DNA of 6,554 nucleotides from Chloroflexota bacterium (GTDB lineage: Bacteria; Chloroflexota; Limnocylindria; Limnocylindrales; CSP1-4). The DNA is taken from NCBI GenBank assembly GCA_027457005.1, contig DAIDTV010000088.1, positions 1 through 6,554 on the forward strand, in the 5' to 3' direction. Below, piece by piece: positions 1 to 5,260 of this stretch. The position numbers and the translations under genes are program-made. The notes under the pieces were generated by a model. It searched no databases, was not told where the DNA came from, and worked only from the letters and a program-made list of their open reading frames with translations. The first letter of the stretch is position 1. Every line of letters begins with the position of its first letter.

Positions 1-751
1 ACGCCGCAGAGACCGCGAACCCGGCGAGGATCCCGCCGATCCCGCGGGGCGGCTGATCGGCGACGTCGCGGCCTACGACCTGGGGTCGCGGCTGTTCTAC
101 GGGCCCATCTTCCGGCACGTCGCGCGGGAGGTCGCGGCCGTCACGCCTCCGGGGGCCGCGGTGCTGGAGGTCGGGTGCGGTCCCGGTCACCTGGCGATCC
201 GGATGGCGCGCGACCACGGGCTGCGGGTCACCGCATCCGACCTCGACCCGGCGATGGTCGCCCGCGCGGCGGCGAACGTCGACCGGGCATTCGCGCCCGG
301 GGACCCGGTGCGCCCGACGGTCGTGGTGGGGGACGTGGCGGCACTGCCGTTCGCGCCGGGCACCTTCGACGTCGCGGTCAGCACGTTCTCGATGCACCAC
401 TGGGCCGATCCGGCGGCGGGGATCGCGGAGCTCCATCGAGTGCTCCGGCCCGGCGGCCGTGCCCTCGTGTGGGACCTCGCGGCACGGGTCCGTCACCTGG
501 AGGGGCGGTCCCCGGATCCCGCGGCCGTGGTGGTCGCGTCCCCGTTCGGTGGCGCAGCGACGCTCCGCCGCTGGCCCGGGCTGCTGCCGATCGTGGAGCG
601 CATCGACCTCGTGCGCGGTGGTGACCGCCCCGGCGGGGTTGACGGGGGCGGCGACGGCACGAGCGGGGGCGCCGATGGGTTGGGCGCAGGCGGCGCGGGT
701 CCCCATGGCGCGGGCACCGATGGCGCGCCGACGGGACAACCTGCCGGGTGA
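1..751 (+). CDS. Class I SAM-dependent methyltransferase, 5'-truncated by the window edge
   Basis: Predicted to move a methyl group from S-adenosylmethionine to an unknown small molecule or macromolecule in the cytoplasm. The frame is open from the left edge and holds no ATG, GTG or TTG before GTG 161. That GTG lies directly on glycine-rich motif I (VLEVGCGPGH, about 161-190), so the true start is outside the window. The upstream residues AAYDLGSRLFYGPIFRHVA look like the usual N-terminal helix of this fold. Further landmarks are the acidic loop ASDLDP (about 233-250), GDVAALPF followed by FDVAVSTFSMHHW (about 329-403), and LHRVLRPGGRALVWD (about 431-475), all typical of the Methyltransf_11 group. 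The core seems to end near RIDLVRG (about 600-621). The last 44 residues are low complexity, 20 of them glycine. The stop overlaps the folK start, so the two are probably co-transcribed. Substrate cannot be told from sequence. Confidence 0.88.
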   Translation, partial: RRRDREPGEDPADPAGRLIGDVAAYDLGSRLFYGPIFRHVAREVAAVTPPGAAVLEVGCGPGHLAIRMARDHGLRVTASDLDPAMVARAAANVDRAFAPGDPVRPTVVVGDVAALPFAPGTFDVAVSTFSMHHWADPAAGIAELHRVLRPGGRALVWDLAARVRHLEGRSPDPAAVVVASPFGGAATLRRWPGLLPIVERIDLVRGGDRPGGVDGGGDGTSGGADGLGAGGAGPHGAGTDGAPTGQPAG

Positions 752-1368
752 TCACCCCGCCGGCCGGCCCCGCGCCGCGGATCCCGGTGCGCGCGCATGT
801 CGGGCTCGGCGCCAACGTCGGCGACGCTCGGCAGACGCTGGTGGCCGCGGTGCACGCGCTGGCCGCACTGCCGGGCGCACGGCTCGCCGCCATCTCCCGG
901 CTCTACCTCACGCGTCCCGTCGGCGTCGCCGACCAGCCCGAGTTCCACAACGCGGTGGTCGCGCTCGACGTGCCCGCAGGTCCCGATCCCGAACGCGGAG
1001 CGCTGGCCCTGCTCCTCGCCCTCAAGGGGATCGAGCGGGCGTTCGGCCGCCAGCGGCGAGGGCGATGGGGCCCGCGCGAGCTGGACCTGGATCTGCTGCT
1101 GTTCGGGGACGAGCGGATCAGCGTGGAACGGCCGCCCGACGGGATGTCGCTCGACCCCGGGCACCGCGACCGGCTGCTGGTGGTGCCGCATCCGGAGGCG
1201 CGCGATCGGCTGTTCGTGCTGGCACCCCTGGCCGATCTCGCGCCGGATCTCGTGCCGCCCGGCTGGGACGAGACGGTCGCCGTCGCGCGCGATCGCAGGC
1301 TCGTTGCGGAGGGTCCGGGTGCGGTCCAGGTCGTGGGCGAGTGGGCCGGCGAGGCGTGGTCGGCGTGA
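748..1368 (+). CDS. folK: 2-amino-4-hydroxy-6-hydroxymethyldihydropteridine pyrophosphokinase (HPPK)
   Basis: Transfers pyrophosphate from ATP to 6-hydroxymethyl-7,8-dihydropterin, the step before dihydropteroate synthase in folate synthesis; cytoplasmic. Family landmarks in order: GLGANVGD (19-26), SRLYLTRPVGVADQPEFHNAV (50-70), the ATP-binding LKGIERAFGRQRRGRWGPRELDLDLLLFG (92-120) with the two Mg-binding aspartates of the DLD motif at 113 and 115, and VPHPEARDRLFVLAPLADLAPDL (146-168). At 206 aa it exceeds the usual 160 or so. About a dozen extra residues sit between LLLFG and VPHP (rich in Pro, Asp and Arg), and roughly 35 follow the core. GTG 748 shares GTGA with the methyltransferase stop, which favours translational coupling, and no strong Shine-Dalgarno is visible. 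GTG 787 is a shorter alternative, giving the more usual start just before the first strand. No folB or folP is in the window. Confidence 0.93.
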   Translation: MITPPAGPAPRIPVRAHVGLGANVGDARQTLVAAVHALAALPGARLAAISRLYLTRPVGVADQPEFHNAVVALDVPAGPDPERGALALLLALKGIERAFGRQRRGRWGPRELDLDLLLFGDERISVERPPDGMSLDPGHRDRLLVVPHPEARDRLFVLAPLADLAPDLVPPGWDETVAVARDRRLVAEGPGAVQVVGEWAGEAWSA

Positions 1369-1380
1369 CGTCGGGATGGC

Positions 1381-1417
1381 CCGCCGCAGCCGGTGCAGGG
1401 ATGGGAGGCTGCGGCGG
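1381..1417 (+). terminator. Perfect 11-bp hairpin downstream of folK, likely terminator
   Basis: CCGCCGCAGCC at 1381-1391 and GGCTGCGGCGG at 1407-1417 are exact reverse complements around a 15-base loop, starting 12 bases after the folK stop. There is no T-run after the stem, so it is not a textbook intrinsic terminator. Position and stability fit a transcript end or 3' stabilising structure in a very GC-rich genome. Confidence 0.5.
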
Positions 1418-1823
1418 CCGCCGGACCCGCGGCACCGGCTTGCGCCAGCCGCGTCTCGTGGGATCCCGCAGCGGCTCGTGGCCGCATCCTGCAGCACTTG
1501 CAGGGGAGGAACCGTAACGCCGGTCCGGGCGGGGTTCGGGGCCAGCGACAACGACGACCCTCCCGCGCCACGGTCGGCGCGTGCGGGGCCAGGCGCCGCG
1601 GCCCGCTCAGTCCGGCCCGAGCCGGCCCTCCACGGCCGCGCGCCGGCCGCGGGCACGACATAACGTTCCCCGGGTGCACGTCCTGCAGGATCGGCGGTGA
1701 CCGCGGGTGGCGGCGCAGGGCCGGACGCGTGGCCGGGCGACGCGTTATCGGCGGGTCCCGGTGCCCGGGCGGAGCGGAAGACCGCACCCCACCCCGCGGC
1801 ACGACCCGTGCGCACGTCACCCC

Positions 1824-1863
1824 GGCGCGCGTGCGGCTCCGCCCGCAGGCGGACACGCGCGCC
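1824..1863 (-). terminator. Nested GC-rich hairpin just downstream of glpX
   Basis: Read on the minus strand, GGCGCGCGTG pairs exactly with CACGCGCGCC (10 bp). Inside it, TCCGCC pairs with GGCGGA around a TGCG loop, leaving only GCCG bulged. It begins 9 bases after the glpX stop. No U-tract follows, so it may act as a non-canonical or Rho-assisted terminator, or as a 3'-end block to decay for the purH-glpX mRNA. Confidence 0.55.
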
Positions 1864-1872
1864 CCGTCGTCG

Positions 1873-2847
1873 CTACAGCCGGACCGAAGGCGGCCGCTCG
1901 CGGTCGAACATGTGGACCGTGTCGACGAACCGGACCTGCTTGGTGCGGTACGCCATCACCAGCGAGTGGGTGCGGGCACCGCCGCCGAAGAAGCGCACCC
2001 CGTGCATCAGCTCGCCGTCCGTGACGCCGGTGGCCGCGAAGACCAGGTCGCTGCCCGGCGCGAGGTCCTCGGTCCGGTAGATCCGCTCGGCGTCGTGGTG
2101 CCCCATCCTGGCGGCGCGCTCGCGCTCCTCGTCGTTGCGGAACCGGAATCGCGCCTGGATCTCGCCGCCCAGGCACTTCAGGGCCGCGGCCGTCAGCACG
2201 CCCTCTGGAGCGCCGCCGATCCCCATGACCGCGTGCACCCCGGTTCCGCTGACCGCCGCGCTGATCGCCGCCGACAGGTCGCCGTCGCTGATGAGCTTGA
2301 TCCGCGCGCCCGAGGCGCGTACCTGCTCGATGAGATCGGCGTGCCGCGGCCGGTCCAGTATCACCACCGTGATGTCGCGGGGCGAGCGGCCCAGGGCCTC
2401 GGCGATGATCGCGACGTTGGCGCGCGGGGGAAGCGTGATGTCGACCTTGCCGGCCGCCACGGGCCCGACGCACAGCTTCTCGAGGTAGGTGTCCGGCGCG
2501 TGGAGCAGGCCGCCCTTCTCGGACGCGGCGAGCACGGTGATCGCGTTTCCCTGGCCACCCGCCACCAGGTTCGTGCCCTCGAGCGGGTCCACCGCGATGT
2601 CGATCTCCGGCTGACCGGCGATGCGGGCACCCACCTCCTCGCCGATGTACAGCATCGGCGCCTCGTCGCGCTCGCCCTCGCCGATGACGATCCGCCCCCA
2701 CATCGGGATGTCGTCCATGGCGCGGCGCATGGCCTCGGTCGCGGCATGGTCGGCCCCCATCGTGTCGCCGCGACCCATCAGCCGCGCCGAGTCGATGGCC
2801 GCGGCCTCCGTGACCCGGATCATCTCGAGGGCGAGAATCTCTTCCAT
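1873..2847 (-). CDS. glpX: Class II fructose-1,6-bisphosphatase
   Basis: Hydrolyses fructose-1,6-bisphosphate to fructose-6-phosphate and phosphate, the committed step of gluconeogenesis, with divalent metal in the cytoplasm. The 324-aa length is normal for GlpX. Visible motifs: RVTEAAAIDSARLMGRGD (11-28), D33, GEGERDEAPMLYIGE (56-70) with E57, the phosphatase metal motif DPLEGTN (87-93), APDTYLEKL, ISDGDL, and GIGGAPEGVLTAAALKCLGG in the C-terminal half. The residues matching the metal ligands of E. coli GlpX (D33, E57, the Asp and Glu of DPLEG) are all present. ATG 2847 lies 3 bases after the purH stop, and I see no Shine-Dalgarno in the preceding purH codons, so translation probably depends on ribosomes finishing purH. 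A glycolysis-type GlpX/SBPase with dual sugar bisphosphate use is possible in related families. Confidence 0.95.
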   Translation of the reverse strand: MEEILALEMIRVTEAAAIDSARLMGRGDTMGADHAATEAMRRAMDDIPMWGRIVIGEGERDEAPMLYIGEEVGARIAGQPEIDIAVDPLEGTNLVAGGQGNAITVLAASEKGGLLHAPDTYLEKLCVGPVAAGKVDITLPPRANVAIIAEALGRSPRDITVVILDRPRHADLIEQVRASGARIKLISDGDLSAAISAAVSGTGVHAVMGIGGAPEGVLTAAALKCLGGEIQARFRFRNDEERERAARMGHHDAERIYRTEDLAPGSDLVFAATGVTDGELMHGVRFFGGGARTHSLVMAYRTKQVRFVDTVHMFDRERPPSVRL

Positions 2848-2850
2848 GGG

Positions 2851-4398
2851 TCAGTGGCGGAAGTGGCGCCGGCCCGTGAAGACCATCGCCATGTGGTGCC
2901 GGTCGGCCACCTCGATCGCCATCTCGTCGCGGCTAGAGCCGCCGGGCTGGATGATCGCGGTCACCCCGCGCTCGGCCGCGAGCTGGATGGCGTCGGCGAA
3001 CGGGAAGTACGCGTCGCACCCCATGCAGCTGAGCTTCGCCCGGTCCGCCGCCTTGTGCAGGGCGATCTCCACGGCCGACAGCCGGCTCGTCTGGCCGGCT
3101 CCCACGCCGACGATCGCCATGTTGCGCGCGAGCACCACCGCGTTGCTCGGCACGTGCTTGACCGCCCGCCAGGCGAAGAGCAGGTCCGTCAGCTCCTCGA
3201 GGGTGGGCCGCCGCTGGGTCACCACGCGCATCTGCTGCCGGTCGGGGTCCAGCCGGTCGAGCGTCTCCACCAGGACCCCGCCGCTGATGCGGAAGAAGTC
3301 GAGGTTCGCCATCCCGTAATCGGAGATCCCGTCGGCGGGACTCGGCGGCACGCGCAGGATCCGCAGGTCCTCCTTGCGCGTCAGCGCGGCCAGTGCCGCG
3401 TCGTCATAGCCGGGCGCCACGACCGCCTCGTACTGGTTGCCCAGGATCGCGCTGGCGGTGGGCCCGTCGATGGGCCGGTTGGAGGCGACCACCGAGCCGC
3501 TCGCCGCAACCGCGTCACTTTCGAGTGCCTTCCGGTACGCATCGCACAGGTCGTCGCGCGAGGCGAGCCCGACGGGCGTCACCCCCTTGGCCATGCAGAT
3601 CGCCGGTGCGGCGAAGTCGGAGACCATCCGGTAGGCGGCGTCCATCGAGAGCAGGTCGTTGAAGGACGCGGGGGGGCCGTGGAGCTGCGTGGCGTCCGCG
3701 AGCGACCCCTGCCGGTGCGTGGTCTCGCGGTAGAACGCCGCCTCCTGGTGCGGGTTCTCGCCGTACGCGAGGTCCGTCTGCTTGTCCAGGACGAGCGTCA
3801 GGTGGTCGGGGAACCGCACGCCGCTGACGTGGTTCAGGTACGCGGCGACCTCGGCGTTGTACGCGGCGACGGCCGCGAACGCATCGGCAGCCAGCCGCTC
3901 GCGAAGCTCGGCCGAGACCGACCCGCGCTCCCGGACGTCGGCCAGCACGTCCGGGTAGGCGGCCGGGCTCGACACCGCGGCCACGCCGGCGAAGTTTCGT
4001 GCCGCCGCCGAGAGCAGCGCCACGCCCCCGACGTCGATCATCTCCACCGCCTCGTCGAGCGGCACGAGCCGTGCACCGACCTGGGGAGCGAACGGGCGGA
4101 CGTTGACCACCACGAGATCCAGCAGCCCGATTCCCTGCTCCGCCAGCTCAGCCAGCTGCTCCTCGCGGTCGCGCCGCGCGAGGATGCCGGCGTAGATCGC
4201 GGGGTGGAACGTCTTGACCTGCCCCTCCAGCAGCGAGGGGAGCGCCGTGAGCTCGCCGACCGAGGCGACCGCGACGCCATCGGCCGCGAGGTGCTCGCGG
4301 GTGCCGTCGGTCGCGTACACCTCGACCCCGAGCGTCAGCAGGTCGCGCGCGAGCGACGTGATCCCCTCGCGATCGGCGACGGACAGCAGGGCTCGCAC
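2851..4398 (-). CDS. purH: Divergent PurH: AICAR transformylase / IMP cyclohydrolase
   Basis: PurH normally formylates AICAR with 10-formyl-THF and closes the ring to IMP, the last two steps of purine synthesis. GTG 4398 is preferred over upstream starts: GGAGGAG lies 6 bases before it, the family N-terminus (RALLSVADREG) follows at once, and the 515-aa length is standard. The cyclohydrolase domain spans about 1-190 (VKTFHPAIYAGILARR at 61-76, IDVGG at 121-125); the transformylase domain follows (YGENPHQEAAFY at 212-223, SNAVVLAR at 418-425, VGAGQTSR at 432-439, FTGRRHFRH at the C-terminus). Odd residues: K271-G272 where the family has the catalytic Lys-His pair, AASGS (298-302) for SAFGG, NVRPF (99-103) for NLYPF, and SAAARN (130-135) for RAAAKN. 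The fold looks intact, with no frameshift or stop, but one or both activities may be altered. First gene of an operon with glpX. Confidence 0.88.
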   Translation of the reverse strand: MRALLSVADREGITSLARDLLTLGVEVYATDGTREHLAADGVAVASVGELTALPSLLEGQVKTFHPAIYAGILARRDREEQLAELAEQGIGLLDLVVVNVRPFAPQVGARLVPLDEAVEMIDVGGVALLSAAARNFAGVAAVSSPAAYPDVLADVRERGSVSAELRERLAADAFAAVAAYNAEVAAYLNHVSGVRFPDHLTLVLDKQTDLAYGENPHQEAAFYRETTHRQGSLADATQLHGPPASFNDLLSMDAAYRMVSDFAAPAICMAKGVTPVGLASRDDLCDAYRKALESDAVAASGSVVASNRPIDGPTASAILGNQYEAVVAPGYDDAALAALTRKEDLRILRVPPSPADGISDYGMANLDFFRISGGVLVETLDRLDPDRQQMRVVTQRRPTLEELTDLLFAWRAVKHVPSNAVVLARNMAIVGVGAGQTSRLSAVEIALHKAADRAKLSCMGCDAYFPFADAIQLAAERGVTAIIQPGGSSRDEMAIEVADRHHMAMVFTGRRHFRH

Positions 4399-4404
4399 CC
4401 GGGG

Positions 4405-4411
4405 CTCCTCC
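4405..4411 (-). promoter_or_regulatory. Strong ribosome binding site fixing the purH start
   Basis: Minus-strand GGAGGAG, with 6 bases between it and GTG 4398. It decides the start: the same frame stays open upstream to about 4599, but that extension would read through intergenic tandem repeats and has no PurH similarity. Confidence 0.8.
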
Positions 4412-4479
4412 AGCTGCGAACGAGCGGGCGGCGGGGCGGGTCCGGGACGAGGAACCGCACGCCGACCTAGGGCTCCGAG

Positions 4480-4485
4480 AGTATA
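4480..4485 (-). promoter_or_regulatory. Candidate -10 element of the purH-glpX promoter
   Basis: Minus-strand TATACT (preceded by T, giving TTATACT) is a close match to the sigma-70-type -10 consensus and is a rare AT-rich island here. It would place transcription start near 4473 and a leader of about 75 bases. No good -35 hexamer is visible at 16-18 bases; TTCCGG at 19 is a weak option. Direct GGCTCC repeats at 4471-4476 and 4491-4496 (plus strand) flank the element and could be an operator, which is speculative. Confidence 0.45.
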
Positions 4486-4510
4486 ACAACGGCTCCTCGA
4501 GCGCCCGGAA

Positions 4511-4600
4511 GCCCGTAATCCGGCCCCGGCCCCCGCCATGCCGCCCGGGAGCCCGCCATTCCGCCCTGGAGCCCGCCATTCCGCCCGGGAGCCCGCCATC
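4511..4600. repeat. 20-bp tandem repeat array between divergent genes
   Basis: Three good units of 20 bases start at 4531, 4551 and 4571, followed by a half unit at 4591-4600; an eroded unit in the same phase lies at 4511-4530. The consensus is GCCCGCCATTCCGCCCGGGA. The second unit differs from the third at one base, and the first differs at two. Each unit carries CCCGGG or a one-base variant. It sits upstream of the purH -10 candidate, so it might influence either promoter or be a neutral variable-number repeat. Confidence 0.85.
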
Positions 4601-4648
4601 CGGCTCGGCCGTCCGCCGCCGTGTCGCCCGCACCCGCGCGGGACCCGC

Positions 4649-4654
4649 TATTCT
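4649..4654 (+). promoter_or_regulatory. Weak -10 candidate for the membrane-protein gene
   Basis: TATTCT at 4649-4654 resembles a -10 element and would start transcription near 4661, about 50 bases before TTG 4712. No convincing -35 is present, so this is tentative. Confidence 0.3.
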
Positions 4655-4711
4655 CCACACGCACCCCCATCGCCCTGACGACCCGTCGGGCCGACCGATT
4701 GGAGACGCACG

Positions 4712-5140
4712 TTGACGCTCGCACCGTGGGACTACTTCTTCCGGCCGTTCAACTCGATCGAGTTTCCCGACCTCCTGACACCGATCTGGGTCCTGGCGCT
4801 GGTGCTCCTGGTGGCGCAGGTCGTGCTGTACAACGTGCGGAGCCGGCAGCTCCACCGCCATGAACCGCTGGTCGCGATGCAGGAGTGGCTGCTCTGGACC
4901 GGCGTGATCATGTTCTCCCTGCTCCTGATCGAGGCCGTGTTCGCCTGGTACTTCCTTTTCGTGCTGGTGACGGTGCTGGTGGGGCTCGGCGTGTACGTGT
5001 GGATCCGGTTCGTGCGCTTCCCGCCCGTCATCGTGCAGTACAACGAGTACCTGCGACGGACGCGCTTCTTCAGCCAGGCGAAGTACAAGCATCCCGAGGC
5101 GACGATCCGGCCGAGCCGGCGGCGGCGCCGCTCTCGCTGA
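4712..5140 (+). CDS. Small three-helix membrane protein of unknown function
   Basis: I do not recognise a family. The 142-residue product has three hydrophobic segments: about 24-41 (PIWVLALVLLVAQVVLYN), 59-77 (WLLWTGVIMFSLLLIEAVF) and 80-98 (YFLFVLVTVLVGLGVYVWI). The second and third are joined by only two residues, so they would form a tight hairpin. Before the first is an aromatic-rich amphipathic stretch (APWDYFFRPFNSIEF); after the last comes a charged tail ending RPSRRRRRSR, presumably cytoplasmic. By the positive-inside rule the Arg/His-rich loop at 43-50 would also be cytoplasmic, which conflicts with three full spans, so the topology is uncertain. TTG 4712 is chosen because GGAG lies at 4701-4704, 7 bases before it. 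It is divergent from purH and followed by a 22-bp repeat array. Confidence 0.78.
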   Translation: MTLAPWDYFFRPFNSIEFPDLLTPIWVLALVLLVAQVVLYNVRSRQLHRHEPLVAMQEWLLWTGVIMFSLLLIEAVFAWYFLFVLVTVLVGLGVYVWIRFVRFPPVIVQYNEYLRRTRFFSQAKYKHPEATIRPSRRRRRSR

Positions 5141-5146
5141 CCCGCG

Positions 5147-5223
5147 GCCGTCGGCACGGGCGAGGAACGCCGTCGGCACGGGCGAGGAACGCCGTCGGCA
5201 CGGGCGAGGAACGCCGTCGGCAC
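5147..5223. repeat. Perfect 22-bp tandem repeat, 3.5 copies
   Basis: Identical 22-base units start at 5147, 5169 and 5191, with a half unit at 5213-5223. Each unit opens with GCCGTCGGC, a dyad of 4-base arms around one central T, and ends in GCGAGGAAC. The array begins 6 bases after the membrane-protein stop and ends about 37 bases before the cupin start. Identity among copies points to recent expansion or strong homogenisation. The dyads recur every 22 bases, about two helical turns. Confidence 0.95.
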
Positions 5224-5260
5224 CTGCAGCCCGGGGAGCGGGCATCCTGGGGGGTCGGGC

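Larger units (their letters stand above)
1369..1872. other. Gene-poor gap between convergent folK and glpX
   Basis: About 500 bases with no frame I recognise as a protein on either strand; the frames crossing it are arginine-, proline- and alanine-rich readings of GC-rich DNA. I saw no tRNA, tmRNA, RNase P or SRP RNA signature. Visible structure: the folK-side hairpin at 1381-1417, a small hairpin CCTGCA/TGCAGG at 1488-1504 with a 5-base loop, the 10-base palindrome TCCTGCAGGA at 1681-1690, and the glpX-side hairpin at 1824-1863. The gap is long for this otherwise compact neighbourhood, so a degraded gene or small RNA cannot be excluded. Confidence 0.5.
4399..4711. other. Divergent intergenic region, purH versus membrane-protein gene
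   Basis: About 310 bases shared by two divergent genes. From the purH side it holds the purH ribosome site, a leader, a -10 candidate, a 20-bp tandem repeat array, then a weaker -10 candidate facing right and a GGAG site before TTG 4712. Short open frames here are readings of the repeat and show no protein family. Confidence 0.6.

Noticed and set aside
161..751. Methyltransferase beginning at GTG 161
   Set aside because: That codon lies within SAM-binding motif I; the preceding in-frame residues look like the family N-terminus and stay open to the left edge.
459..1517. Plus-strand frame overlapping both methyltransferase and folK
   Set aside because: Out of frame with two genes that have strong family motifs; the product is Arg- and Ala-rich low complexity.
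493..1815. Long minus-strand frames opposite the methyltransferase and folK
   Set aside because: No recognisable motifs and composition typical of antisense GC-rich shadows; the plus-strand genes are clear.
4448..4465. Shared origin of the 22-bp repeat and the CGAGGAAC string in the purH leader
   Set aside because: Only an 8-base match, which is easy by chance in this composition.
1393..4470. Plus-strand open frame of over 1000 codons
   Set aside because: It runs antisense to purH and glpX in a GC-rich genome where stops are rare. The product is Arg-, His-, Val- and Asp-rich with no domain, while the opposite strand encodes two clear enzymes.
4399..4599. N-terminal extension of PurH to an upstream start at 4599
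   Set aside because: It would add 67 residues translated from the 20-bp repeat and leader, with no family similarity, and would bury the -10 candidate. GTG 4398 has an excellent ribosome site and gives the standard length.
5147..5223. CRISPR array
   Set aside because: The 22-bp units abut directly with no unique spacers, and no cas gene is present.
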